A DNA stretch of 64,000 nt, taken from the NCBI RefSeq assembly GCF_000719135.1, contig NZ_JOEK01000002.1, positions 434,001 through 498,000 of the forward strand, read 5' to 3'. Numbering within the stretch: the first letter of the stretch is position 1; every line of letters begins with the position of its first letter. The DNA is from Streptomyces avicenniae (GTDB lineage Bacteria > Actinomycetota > Actinomycetes > Streptomycetales > Streptomycetaceae). The translations under genes and the position numbers were made by a program. The notes under the pieces are model-generated. The model ran no database searches. It was not told the origin of the DNA and worked only from the letters and a program-made list of their open reading frames with translations. Positions 16,275 through 25,090 of the stretch are shown one piece after another.

Positions 16275-17489
16275 TCAGTCCCGCGTGACCTTGATGTCCC
16301 AGCCTCCGGTGGCGGTGCGCTCGCCGACCTCGATCCGCACGCCCGCGTCCTCGTCGTAGTAGCTCTCGCCCGTCTCCAGCGGGGCGTCGGCCAGCCGCGG
16401 GTGCACGGAGCCCGCGTGGCAGGCGCTGGTGCCCGGATGGCCGTCCAGGACCTCCACGGGCCCCTCGGCGGACGCGACGTCGCTGCGGACGCGGTACAGG
16501 AGGACGCCACGGGTGCAGCTGGTCGCGTCGTTGCCGGTCGGCGTCCGCGCCTCCGCGACGAGCGCCTCGGCCGGGCCTGTGCGGACGACGGCGAGCCGGA
16601 CGTCGGAGCCGGGCGGGGCCGCCGCCAGCGGGGCGCCGAGCGGTTGCAGCGTGTGATGGCTGGCGCCCGTGGTGCGGACGCAGGCGACATGGCCCGAGTT
16701 CAGCCAGCCCAGCTTCCACTTGTGCCAGCCGAACAGCTCGGGCGAGAGGCCGAACTGGCTGCCCATCAGGTCCCAGTCCCCCACATGGGTGTCCCAGTCA
16801 CCGAAACCGTCCTCCGGCCGGTCGTACAGATCCGGCAGATCGAACACGTGGGCGGTTTCGTGGGCGAGCACATTGCGGTCCGGCGGGCGGCGTTCGAACA
16901 CGGTCACGATCCGGCGGATCTCGGCCTCGCCGACGGTCACCGGGCTGTCGAAGTTGACCACCTTGGTGGCGTCGGAGTCCACGCCGGGGGCGTCCGGGTC
17001 GGCGACGAGGTAGACGAGGTCGTACGCCGCCAGATCGGCGCGTGAGGACACCGCGGCCAGCGCGTCGCCCAGGTAGGCGGACCGTTTCTCCGGCTCCCAG
17101 TCGCGCTGTATCCCGTACGCGCCCGACCGCTCCGGCATCTCGATCCACTCGCCGACCACGGTCTCGCGAAGGTCGAGCCGACCATAGGAAGCGGTGTCGA
17201 AGTAGTCGGAAGTCGCCGGGAAGTAGTCACGGGCGATCCGTTCCGGTGTCGTCCTGGGCTCGGCGTCCGGGAAGGACAGGAAGAACATCGCGGCCCGCAG
17301 CGTGCCGACCGGGCGCGGGTACTCCTCGTTCCAGCTGGCCACGCCCTCGGAGTGGTGCACCCCTGAACGCGGCAGGCTGCACGGCTCGTCGGCGACCGCG
17401 TCGGGGCCTGGCCCCGAGGTCAGCGTGGTACCCAGGAGAGCGGCCAGGACCGTGAGGACGGCCGCCGGGCGGCGGTGGGGACGGCGCAC
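16275..17489 (-). CDS. Secreted M6-family (immune inhibitor A-like) metalloprotease
   Basis: 404 residues. The N-terminal signal peptide is basic (RRPHRRP) then hydrophobic, with cleavage probably near residues 30-35. The zinc-binding motif is HETAHVFDLPDLYD, i.e. H-E-x-x-H-x6-D as in the M6 family, followed by GDWDLMGSQFG, which matches the 'Met-turn' region. Several Cys residues suggest disulfides in the secreted form. M6 proteases degrade extracellular proteins. A 350-bp divergent promoter region lies upstream. Confidence 0.85.
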   Translation of the reverse strand: MRRPHRRPAAVLTVLAALLGTTLTSGPGPDAVADEPCSLPRSGVHHSEGVASWNEEYPRPVGTLRAAMFFLSFPDAEPRTTPERIARDYFPATSDYFDTASYGRLDLRETVVGEWIEMPERSGAYGIQRDWEPEKRSAYLGDALAAVSSRADLAAYDLVYLVADPDAPGVDSDATKVVNFDSPVTVGEAEIRRIVTVFERRPPDRNVLAHETAHVFDLPDLYDRPEDGFGDWDTHVGDWDLMGSQFGLSPELFGWHKWKLGWLNSGHVACVRTTGASHHTLQPLGAPLAAAPPGSDVRLAVVRTGPAEALVAEARTPTGNDATSCTRGVLLYRVRSDVASAEGPVEVLDGHPGTSACHAGSVHPRLADAPLETGESYYDEDAGVRIEVGERTATGGWDIKVTRD

Positions 17490-17839
17490 TTCGACCTCCC
17501 GTGCGGGCCGTAGGGGACACCGCCACCACTCTGTTCAGATTTGCCGGGGAATGACCTGTTTCACTAGGCCGCCCGAGTCATGGGCAATACGATTACCGTG
17601 CGTATTGTTCAATCGAGAACGATCGGGTCCGCCCACCGCCCGAGCAGAAACGGTCAGCTAATCGAAACCTCGGCGGGCGCGGACCGCGCGGCGACCAAGA
17701 CAGGCGGCCGAAGCACTGGCTCCACCCGCTTCCCAGCCTCTATGATCGCCACATTTCCAGCGCGGATGCGCCGGCGGACGGGCGGGGCGCGGCCGACGGC
17801 GGCATCCACCAGGCGACCAGTGCCCTCCGGGAGCGATCG
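17490..17839. other. Divergent promoter region of the M6 protease and PAS-GGDEF-EAL genes
   Basis: No gene. A locally AT-richer segment (about 17520-17720) holds a perfect inverted repeat CAATACG-N9-CGTATTG at 17585-17607, the most operator-like element here. No clear riboswitch was seen. Confidence 0.5.
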
Positions 17840-19594
17840 GTGAACGGACCCCCCCAAGGACCGGGCCAAGACCCCGGAGGCGGCCTCGGCCGGGGCCCGT
17901 CCCCGTTCACGGAGAGTAATATCCACCGTGATTACCAGGCCGCCTTCCGGATCGCCCAGCTGCCGATGGCGCTGGTTGGCAGATCGGGGCATATCGTCTC
18001 GGCGAACCCGGCCTTCGGCCTGCTCCTCGGCGTCGAGCCGACGTCGCTGGCCGGGCTGCGGGCCGACTCGGTGACCGGCCTCGGGCTCGACGGCCGCACG
18101 CGCGGCTCGTACCACGCCGTGCTGCGCGGGCTGAGCGAGCGCATGCGCTGCACGCGGCGCCTCAAGCACGCCGACGGGCACACGCTGTGGGCCGAGGTCA
18201 CCGTGCTGCCCATCGAGCGCAGCGACTCGGCGGCCCTGCTGACCGTCCAGGACATCAGCGAGCGGCGCGACCTCCAGGAGCGCCTGCGGCACATCGAGAT
18301 GCACGACCCGGTGACGCGGCTGCCCAACCGGGCCCTGTTCTTCGAGCGCCTGACCGCCGCCCTCGCCGAGTCGGCGACCGGCCGCATCGGGCTGTGCTAC
18401 CTCGACCTCGACGGGTTCAAGGCCGTGAACGACACCCTCGGCCACCGCGTCGGCGACCAGCTCCTCGGCGCCGCCGCCCAGCGGCTCGCGCACTGCGCGA
18501 CCGGCGCGGGCGGCCACCTGGTGGCGCGGCTCGGCGGGGACGAGTTCGCCGTCCTGGTCGAGGCGTCGAGCGGCACGGAGCAGCTGACCGGCCTGGCGGA
18601 GGGCATGCTGACGGCGCTCCAGCGGCCGTTCGACCTGGCGGGGCAGCGGCTGGCGGTCTCGGCGAGCATCGGCGTGGTCGAACGGGAGTCGGCCGGGACG
18701 ACGGCGACCGGCCTCATGCAGGCCGCCGACACGACGCTGTACTGGGCGAAGGCGGACGGCAAGGCCCGCTGGACGCTCTTCGACCCCGAGCGCAACGCGC
18801 ACCGCATGACCCGGCAGTCCCTGTCCTCGACGCTGCGCCCGGCCGTGGAGCGCGGCGAGTTCCGGCTGGAGTACCAGCCGATCGTCGGACTGGCGGACGA
18901 CGTGGTGCGGGGCGCGGAGGCGCTGGTGCGCTGGCAGCATCCGCAGTTCGGTCGGCTCGGCCCCGACAAGTTCGTCGGGCTCGCCGAGGAGAACGGGGCG
19001 ATCGTCCCGCTGGGCCGCTGGGTGCTGAACGAGGCGTGCCGCCAGGCGCGGCGCTGGCAGACGGAGGCGCCGGGGCCGCCGCTGTTCGTGAGCGTGAACG
19101 TGGCGGTGCGGCAGGTGTGGGACTCGGACCTGGTGAGCGACGTGGCGGCGGCGCTGCGCGACTCGGGGCTGCCGTCGGGGCTGCTCCAGCTGGAGCTGAC
19201 CGAGTCGGCCGTCATGGGGTCGGCGGGACGGCCGCTCCAGGCGTTGCAGGCGCTCTCCGACATGGGGGTGCGGATCGCGATCGACGACTTCGGCACCGGT
19301 TACTCGAACCTCGCCTACCTCAGCAGGCTGCCGGTGCGCGCGCTGAAGCTGGACGGCACGTTCGTGCGGGGCTTCAGGACGGCGCGGCACCTGAACCCGG
19401 CGGACGAGACGATCGTGACGTCCCTCGTGCAGCTCGCGCACAAGCTGGGCCTCACGGTCACGGCGGAGTGCGTCGAGGGACCGGCGCAGGCGGAGCGGCT
19501 GCGGCGGATCGGCTGCGACACCGGCCAGGGGTGGCACTACGCCAAGCCGATGTCGGCCGACCATCTGACGACGATGCTGGCCGCGCGCGGCTGA
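17840..19594 (+). CDS. PAS-GGDEF-EAL cyclic-di-GMP turnover protein
   Basis: 584 residues, no membrane segment. A PAS sensor domain (about 30-140, ending in VQDISERRDLQERL), a GGDEF diguanylate cyclase domain with intact GGDEF in RLGGDEFAVL (about 155-320), and an EAL phosphodiesterase domain with intact EAL in GAEALVRW and the later DDFGTGYSNL motif (about 335-580). Both active sites look complete, so it may make and break c-di-GMP. The allosteric RxxD I-site before GGDEF is absent. In Streptomyces c-di-GMP controls BldD and development. The start is a GTG at 17840 and is not certain. Confidence 0.92.
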   Translation: MNGPPQGPGQDPGGGLGRGPSPFTESNIHRDYQAAFRIAQLPMALVGRSGHIVSANPAFGLLLGVEPTSLAGLRADSVTGLGLDGRTRGSYHAVLRGLSERMRCTRRLKHADGHTLWAEVTVLPIERSDSAALLTVQDISERRDLQERLRHIEMHDPVTRLPNRALFFERLTAALAESATGRIGLCYLDLDGFKAVNDTLGHRVGDQLLGAAAQRLAHCATGAGGHLVARLGGDEFAVLVEASSGTEQLTGLAEGMLTALQRPFDLAGQRLAVSASIGVVERESAGTTATGLMQAADTTLYWAKADGKARWTLFDPERNAHRMTRQSLSSTLRPAVERGEFRLEYQPIVGLADDVVRGAEALVRWQHPQFGRLGPDKFVGLAEENGAIVPLGRWVLNEACRQARRWQTEAPGPPLFVSVNVAVRQVWDSDLVSDVAAALRDSGLPSGLLQLELTESAVMGSAGRPLQALQALSDMGVRIAIDDFGTGYSNLAYLSRLPVRALKLDGTFVRGFRTARHLNPADETIVTSLVQLAHKLGLTVTAECVEGPAQAERLRRIGCDTGQGWHYAKPMSADHLTTMLAARG

Positions 19595-19702
19595 CGGCGC
19601 GGGGGCGGCGGGCGGCGTCCGTGCATGCGTGCGTGCGTCCGACGGAGCGGGACATGACGGGCTATGGACCGGCATGCCCGACTGCGGCCATACTCACGGG
19701 GC

Positions 19703-20086
19703 ATGACGATCACGGCTGACCCGCTGACTCCCGACCGTTTCGACGCCCTGCTGACCGACGCGACCGTGCCCGTGGTGCACAGGGCGCTGTGGGCGCTGCT
19801 GTGGGAGACGGACATACGTGTCCTCGACCTGCTGGCCCTGGACGTGACGGACGCCGCGCCCGACGGGCGGCGTATAAGACCCGGTGCCCCGCCGCTGGGC
19901 CCGCGGGCCGCCGCGCTGCTGGCGGAGCTGGTGGGCGCCAGGGAGTCGGGGCCGTTGTTCGCGGTCGGGCGGGCGGCGGAGCGGCTGCTCACGTGGGAGG
20001 AGGCCGTGCGGGTCGCGACGGGGCGCGGGCTGGCGATCCACACGCTGCGGGCGACGGGGAAGGCGTACCGGCCGCGGGAGGACTGA
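19703..20086 (+). CDS. Small tyrosine-recombinase-domain-like protein
   Basis: 127 residues. The fold resembles the first part of a phage-integrase catalytic domain: ALLWETDIRVLDLLALDVTD matches the box I Arg region, a conserved PPLGPRAAALLAEL helix follows, and IHTLRATG matches the H-x-L-R box II. The chain ends about 8 residues later, before the second His and the nucleophilic Tyr, and has no N-terminal core-binding domain. It is unlikely to recombine DNA and may be a domesticated or regulatory relic. ATG 19703; the longer frame to 19664 has no better start. Confidence 0.68.
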   Translation: MTITADPLTPDRFDALLTDATVPVVHRALWALLWETDIRVLDLLALDVTDAAPDGRRIRPGAPPLGPRAAALLAELVGARESGPLFAVGRAAERLLTWEEAVRVATGRGLAIHTLRATGKAYRPRED

Positions 20087-20137
20087 CGGCGGCGGCGTGA
20101 CGGCAGCCGGGGGCGGTGGCGGGGGCGGTGGGCCCGC

Positions 20138-20866
20138 TCAGGCGAACAGGGACCCCATGGCGGGGCATCCGGCGGGCCGGTGGCCGAGGAGGCGGAGCCC
20201 TTCCCAGGCGGTGACCTGGTTGGCCGTCAGGACGGCCTTGCCGATCGCCGCCTCGAGATCGGGGAGCCAGGCGGCGGTGTGCAGGGCGGTGTCGGGCAGG
20301 AGCACGGCGTCGGCCGCCGGGTCGTCGCCCGCGCGGGTGAGGGCGAGCACGTCGTCGCGCCCCCAGGTGCCGACCTCGGCGGCCGTGATGACGCCGCTGC
20401 CGCGCAGCCCCACGACCTCGAAGCCCGCCGCGCGCAGGAAGGCGGCGAACAGGTCGGCGATGTCGTCGGGGTAGGTGGCGGCGATCGCGACCCGCCGGGC
20501 GCCCGCCGCGCGGGCGGCGTGGGCGAACGCGAAGGACGTGCTGGAGGCGGGTAGCCCGGCGCGCGCGGACAGCTGCTCGGCCTGCTCGCGCGCGCCCTCG
20601 TGGCCGTAGACGAAGCTGGCGCTGGTGCAGGCCCAGACGACGGCGCCGGGGGCGTGCGGGGTCAGTTCGCCGAGGGCGGCGGTCAGGCGATCGACGGAGC
20701 CCATCTCCAGGAGGGCGTCCACGCGGTGCGCGTCGGTGCCGATGTCGGTGTGGACGAGGGGCAGGCGGACGTCGGCTCCCGCCGCGCGCAGCAGGGCCTC
20801 CATGCGGGGGAAGTCGTCCTCGGCGGAGTGGCCGGGGTAAAGGAATCCTGCGGTCGCGGTCATCAT
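20138..20866 (-). CDS. Asp/Glu racemase-fold protein (maleate isomerase / EutA-like), single catalytic Cys
   Basis: 242 residues, two similar halves of the aspartate/glutamate racemase superfamily (maleate isomerase, arylmalonate decarboxylase, EutA). The first active-site Cys is present (Cys80 in VVWACTSAS), but the equivalent of the second reads LPDTALHT, with no Cys. Loss of one Cys is typical of decarboxylase-like chemistry (arylmalonate decarboxylase also uses one Cys), so racemase activity is doubtful. It follows its paralogue by 34 nt and shares its transcript. GGAG precedes the tandem ATGs at 20866/20863. Confidence 0.8.
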   Translation of the reverse strand: MMTATAGFLYPGHSAEDDFPRMEALLRAAGADVRLPLVHTDIGTDAHRVDALLEMGSVDRLTAALGELTPHAPGAVVWACTSASFVYGHEGAREQAEQLSARAGLPASSTSFAFAHAARAAGARRVAIAATYPDDIADLFAAFLRAAGFEVVGLRGSGVITAAEVGTWGRDDVLALTRAGDDPAADAVLLPDTALHTAAWLPDLEAAIGKAVLTANQVTAWEGLRLLGHRPAGCPAMGSLFA

Positions 20867-20900
20867 GGGGCTCCGTTCCTGGTGGGGGCAGGGCGGGGGG

Positions 20901-21800
20901 TCAGCGGTCGTCGTCCGGCGGGGCGGGTTCCGCGGCGTCGCCGGGCGCCACGTCGGGGTCGGCGCCCGGGTCGGTGTCGGGTCCGGCGACGGGCGCGACG
21001 GCCACGGCGGGGATCTGCGGGGGGAGGGCGGGGAGCGCGGGCGGCAGGGAGGCGGGGCCGCGTCTGGCGGCCGGGTCGAGGAGCGCCTGGTAGGGGCCGA
21101 CGGCCGACGTGCCGAGGGCGCGCAGGGCGGCCCAGACGGTGACCTGGTTGGCGGACAGGACGGGCATGCGCAGCTCGGCCTCCAGCTGCGGGATGACGTC
21201 GTACGTCGGCAGGTTGGTGCAGCTGATGAACAGGGCGTCGGGCCCGCCGTCCACGGCGCGGCGGGCCATGTCCACGACGTCGCGGTAGGGCACGCGCCAG
21301 ATCTCGCGGGTGAGGCCGAGGTAGCTGCGTCCTGTGACCTCGATCCCGGCCTCGGCGAGGTAGTCCTCCAGGGCGTCCGTGACGGACTTGGTGTACGGGG
21401 TGACGACGGCGATGCGGCGGGCGTCGAGTTCGCGCAGGGCGTCGAGCAGGGCGCCGGAGGTGGTGACGGCGGGGATGCCTCCGGCCTGCGTCATGGCGGC
21501 GCTCATGGCGCGTTCCCCGGCGACGCCGCTGACGAAGCTGCCGGACGTGCAGGCGTAGGCGACGGCCTCGGGGGCGACGGCGTTCAGGGTGCCGACGGCG
21601 GCGCGCAGCGTCTCGTGCTCGCTGACCATGCGGGCGAGGTCGAGGGAGACCTCGACGGGGACGAACGGCGTGCGGGTGAGGTGCAGCGAGACGTGGTCGG
21701 GCACCCAGCGCCACAGTTCTCGGTCGAGCGCGAAGTCGAACGGCGCGACGACCCCGACGCCGCGCTGCGGCTGCGGCCCGCCCAGGAAGGAGACATCCAT
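20901..21800 (-). CDS. Maleate isomerase-like protein (Asp/Glu racemase superfamily), two catalytic Cys
   Basis: 299 residues. Both superfamily cysteines are present: Cys84 in AYACTSGSF and Cys194 in FISCTNLPTYD, spaced as in maleate cis-trans isomerases. The last ~60 residues are a Pro/Ala/Asp-rich tail unlike the family core. It probably isomerises or racemises a small dicarboxylate. The ATG at 21800 has AGGAAGGAG about 6 nt upstream. First gene of a two-gene minus-strand operon, divergent from the dehydrogenase-amidase pair. Confidence 0.82.
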   Translation of the reverse strand: MDVSFLGGPQPQRGVGVVAPFDFALDRELWRWVPDHVSLHLTRTPFVPVEVSLDLARMVSEHETLRAAVGTLNAVAPEAVAYACTSGSFVSGVAGERAMSAAMTQAGGIPAVTTSGALLDALRELDARRIAVVTPYTKSVTDALEDYLAEAGIEVTGRSYLGLTREIWRVPYRDVVDMARRAVDGGPDALFISCTNLPTYDVIPQLEAELRMPVLSANQVTVWAALRALGTSAVGPYQALLDPAARRGPASLPPALPALPPQIPAVAVAPVAGPDTDPGADPDVAPGDAAEPAPPDDDR

Positions 21801-21904
21801 ACGTGAACCCCGATTCGGCAAACGGAGGGGCGGTGCTGATGGAGGAATGCTGTTGTGGGGGGCGACGCCGGTGCTTCCGGGGTGGTGGCCGGAAGGGGCC
21901 CGCG

Positions 21905-21939
21905 TTGACGAAGGTAGATCTGGTTCCTACCGTGGTCAA
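21905..21939. promoter_or_regulatory. 35-bp dyad, probable operator
   Basis: TTGAC-N3-GGTAG-N9-CTACC-N3-GTCAA: all ten arm positions on each side match. It is located midway between the divergent starts at 21800 and 21990. The IclR-type regulator encoded at 28363 is the obvious candidate to bind it. Confidence 0.65.
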
Positions 21940-21989
21940 TCCTCGGATTCCACCCAAACAGGCACGCGTTTCGGAACGGTTTCTCCTCC

Positions 21990-22982
21990 ATGTCACCTGC
22001 GGCGCAGCTCCTTCACCCCGGTCACACGCCTCGTCTGGTCGTGCTGGACGACGACCCGCCTCCCCGGCTCGGGCGGCTCGGCGGGCGCGCCGACGTCGTG
22101 CACGTGCGGGGGGTGGAGGCGCTGGCGCGTGAGCTGCCGGGCGCGGACGTCCTGCTCGTGTGGGACTTCCTGTCGGACGCGGTGCGCGACGCGTGGCCGG
22201 ACGGCGGGCCGCGCCCCGGCTGGGTGCACACGGCGAGCGCGGGGGTGGACCGGCTGCTGTTCCCGGGCCTGGTGGGCTCGGACACGGTGGTGACGAACGC
22301 GCGGGGCGTGTTCGACCAGCCGATCGCGGAGTACGTCGCGGGGCTGGTGCTGGCGATGGCGAAGGACCTCTACGGGAGCTGGGACCTCCAGCGGGAGCGG
22401 CGCTGGCGGCACCGGGAGACGATGAAGGTCGCCGGGAGCAGGGCCGTCGTCGTCGGGGCGGGCCCGATCGGGCGGCGGATCGGGGCGCTGCTGGGTGCGC
22501 TCGGCGTCTCCGTCGAGCTGGTGGGGCGTGGGGCGCGGCCGGGGGTGCGGGGGGCGGAGGAGTTGCACGGGCTGCTGGGTGGGGCGGACTGGGTGGTGTG
22601 CGCGGCGCCGCTGACGGAGGCGACGCGCGGCATGTTCGACGCGGCGGCGTTCGCGCGGATGCGGCCCGGTGCGCGTTTCGTGAACGTCGGGCGGGGTCAG
22701 CACGTGGTGGAGGAGGATCTGGCCGCGGCCCTGTCGGCGGGGCGGCTGGCGGGGGCGGCGCTCGACGTCTTCGCGGAAGAGCCGCTGGCGCCCGGCAGTC
22801 CGCTGTGGTCGGCTCCCGGGCTGGTCGTGTCGCCGCACATGAGCGGGGACACGGTGGGCTGGCGTGACGACCTGGGTGAGCAGTTCCTGGACAACTTCGA
22901 CCGCTGGCAGGCGGGCGAGCCGCTGCGCAACGTGGTGGACAAGCGGCTCGGCTACGTGCCGTCCGACCGCACGGAGGACTGA
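21990..22982 (+). CDS. D-2-hydroxyacid dehydrogenase family protein
   Basis: 330 residues. NAD(P)-binding motif GAGPIGRRIG (about residue 155) and the family's catalytic triad by eye: Arg in NVGRGQHV, Glu in FAEEPL and His in VSPHMSGD. It should reduce a 2-keto acid to a D-2-hydroxy acid or do the reverse. ATG 21990 has no clear Shine-Dalgarno sequence. It overlaps the next gene by one base (TGATG), so the two enzymes are made together. Confidence 0.88.
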   Translation: MSPAAQLLHPGHTPRLVVLDDDPPPRLGRLGGRADVVHVRGVEALARELPGADVLLVWDFLSDAVRDAWPDGGPRPGWVHTASAGVDRLLFPGLVGSDTVVTNARGVFDQPIAEYVAGLVLAMAKDLYGSWDLQRERRWRHRETMKVAGSRAVVVGAGPIGRRIGALLGALGVSVELVGRGARPGVRGAEELHGLLGGADWVVCAAPLTEATRGMFDAAAFARMRPGARFVNVGRGQHVVEEDLAAALSAGRLAGAALDVFAEEPLAPGSPLWSAPGLVVSPHMSGDTVGWRDDLGEQFLDNFDRWQAGEPLRNVVDKRLGYVPSDRTED

Positions 22983-24430
22983 TGACGGATCTCACCGCGC
23001 TGGGCGCTGCCCGGCTGACCGCGGGGTACGCGGCGCGTGACCTCTCGCCGGTGGAGGTGGCGCTGGCTGTGCTGGACCGGGCGGAGGCGGCGCAGCGGGC
23101 GGTGAACGCGTTCGTGCTGCTGGACCGGGAAGGGGCGCTGGCGGAGGCGCGGGCGTCGGAGCGGCGGTGGGGGCGTGGGGAGCCGAGGGGGCCGCTGGAC
23201 GGGGTGCCGGTGACGGTGAAGGACATCCTGCTGCAGCGCGGGGCGCCGACGCGGCGCGGGTCGGCGGCGGTCCCGGCGGGCGGCGGGCCGTGGGAGGAGG
23301 ACGCCCCGGCGGTGGCGCGGCTGCGGGAGTCGGGGGTGGTGTTCGTGGGGAAGACGACGACGCCCGAGTTCGGGTGGAAGGGCGTGACGGATTCGCCGCT
23401 GTCGGGCGTGACGGGTAATCCGTACGACGCGGGGCGGACGGCTGGCGGGTCGAGCGGGGGCAGTGCGGCGGCCGTAGCGCTGGGCGCGGGGCCTTTGAGC
23501 CTGGGTACGGACGGTGGGGGGTCGGTGCGTATCCCGGCGTCGTTCTGCGGGATCTTCGCGCTGAAGCCGACGTACGGGCGGGTGCCGCTGTATCCGGCGA
23601 GTGCGTTCGGGACGCTGGCGCATGTGGGGCCGATGACGCGGGACGTGGTGGACGCGGCGCTGCTGATGGACGTGATCGCGCGGCCGGACGCGCGGGACTG
23701 GTCGCAGCTGGCGCCGCTGACGGGGGGTTTCCGCGGCGCGCTGGTGGGTGGGGCGGCGCGGGTGCGGGGTCTGCGCGTGGCGTACTCGCCGACGTTGTGG
23801 CCGGGGGGTGCGGGGGTGCCGGTGGCGCCCGCCGTGGCGGAGGCGGTGCGGCGTGCGGTGGGGCGGCTGGCGGAGCTGGGTGCGGAGGTGACGGAGACGG
23901 ACCCGGCGCTGCCGCCGCTGGACGAGCTGCGGGAGGCGTTCCACGTGCTGTGGTTCAGCGGCGCGGCGCGCGTGACGCAGGGTCTGGACGACGCGGCGGT
24001 GGCGGCGCTGGACCCGGGGCTGGCCGAGGTGCGGGAGCGGGGCGGGGCGTACGGGGCGCTGGACTACCTGGCGGCGGTGGACGTGCGGATGGCGGCCGGG
24101 CGGGCGATGGGCGGCTTCCACGAGCGGTTCGACGTGCTGGTGACGCCGACGATGCCGCTGACGGCGTTCGGTGCGGGCCGTGAGGGGCCGGAGGGGTCCG
24201 GGCTGACGCGGTGGACGGAGTGGACGCCGTTCACGTACCCGTTCAACATGACGCAGCAGCCCGCCGCGTCCCTGCCGTGCGGCGTGGACGGCGACGGGCT
24301 GCCGGTGGGGCTCCAGGTGGTGGCGGCGCGGCACGCGGACGCGACGGTCCTGCGGGTGGCGCACGCGCTGTACGAGGCGGGGGTCGCCGCGCTGCCCGCG
24401 CCGGGGGCCGTCAGGCCCGGCGGAAGCTGA
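22982..24430 (+). CDS. Amidase signature family enzyme
   Basis: 482 residues. The signature GGSSGGSAAAVALG (about 155-168) and the upstream VTVKDI Lys give the Ser-cisSer-Lys triad of this family (GatA, AtzF, fatty-acid amide hydrolase). It cleaves a C-N amide bond; it is not GatA, since no gatB/gatC are nearby. It has no signal peptide and acts in the cytoplasm on an imported or internal amide. Translationally coupled to the dehydrogenase; its 3' end overlaps the DUF3830 gene on the other strand by 20 bp. Confidence 0.88.
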   Translation: MTDLTALGAARLTAGYAARDLSPVEVALAVLDRAEAAQRAVNAFVLLDREGALAEARASERRWGRGEPRGPLDGVPVTVKDILLQRGAPTRRGSAAVPAGGGPWEEDAPAVARLRESGVVFVGKTTTPEFGWKGVTDSPLSGVTGNPYDAGRTAGGSSGGSAAAVALGAGPLSLGTDGGGSVRIPASFCGIFALKPTYGRVPLYPASAFGTLAHVGPMTRDVVDAALLMDVIARPDARDWSQLAPLTGGFRGALVGGAARVRGLRVAYSPTLWPGGAGVPVAPAVAEAVRRAVGRLAELGAEVTETDPALPPLDELREAFHVLWFSGAARVTQGLDDAAVAALDPGLAEVRERGGAYGALDYLAAVDVRMAAGRAMGGFHERFDVLVTPTMPLTAFGAGREGPEGSGLTRWTEWTPFTYPFNMTQQPAASLPCGVDGDGLPVGLQVVAARHADATVLRVAHALYEAGVAALPAPGAVRPGGS

Positions 24431-24935
24431 GCGTCTCGCCGATGGCGCCCGCGCGCCACAGGTCCTGGCAGGCGTCGGCCATGCGGTCGAGGCCGTCCAC
24501 GACGGCGCCCCAGACGATGCCGGGGACCCAGCCCGCGTCGCCGTTGATCAGGAGGTTGTTGCGCTCGTAGAAGAGCGCGAGATCGACGACGGTGGCGCGG
24601 CCACGGTGGGCGGCGCCCGTGCCGTAGCCGTAGGAGGCGGTGCCGAGCTGGGTGTCGGTGAAGGTGAAGTAGCACAGGTCGCCGGGGATGGGGGTGACCG
24701 TGGGGTTCTCCAGCGGCGGTTCCTCGGCGGCGAAGGCGGGGAACAGGGCGTAGATCTCGTTGCGCGCGTACTTGGCGTGGTAGACGTCGCCGCCGAGGGG
24801 GAGCGCGTCCCAGACGGCGGCGCAGGTGAGCGGGGCGCGGTCGGTGAGCAGGCGGGCGGTGCAGCTCACGCCGCGCCGGTCGAGCGAGACGGTGACGAAG
24901 CGTTCCTGGGCTGCGGTCGGGTCGTGGTCGGCCAT
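24411..24935 (-). CDS. DUF3830 family protein (cyclophilin-like fold)
   Basis: 174 residues. Matches the DUF3830 pattern by eye: PLTCAAVWDALPL near the start, then GGDVYHAKYARNEIY, and a centre with GDLCYFTF. These proteins have a cyclophilin-like fold and often sit beside amidases and amino-acid-type ABC transporters in catabolic clusters; biochemical role unknown. ATG 24935 has AGGAGG at about 9 nt, which rules out the longer in-frame extension. It is divergent from the transporter operon. Confidence 0.8.
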   Translation of the reverse strand: MADHDPTAAQERFVTVSLDRRGVSCTARLLTDRAPLTCAAVWDALPLGGDVYHAKYARNEIYALFPAFAAEEPPLENPTVTPIPGDLCYFTFTDTQLGTASYGYGTGAAHRGRATVVDLALFYERNNLLINGDAGWVPGIVWGAVVDGLDRMADACQDLWRAGAIGETLSFRRA

Positions 24936-25090
24936 GGCGGGAGCCTCCTGGTGCTGCCGGGGCGTACGGTCGCTGCGGTCCTGGTGGTCGGGGTGGTCGG
25001 GGTGGGTCGTGAGGCGCTGTCCAGGACGCCTTCCCCGGACGTCCGAAATGAGTCCGCATGGAACGTGTGGGACGGGGTAGCCGCGCCGCC

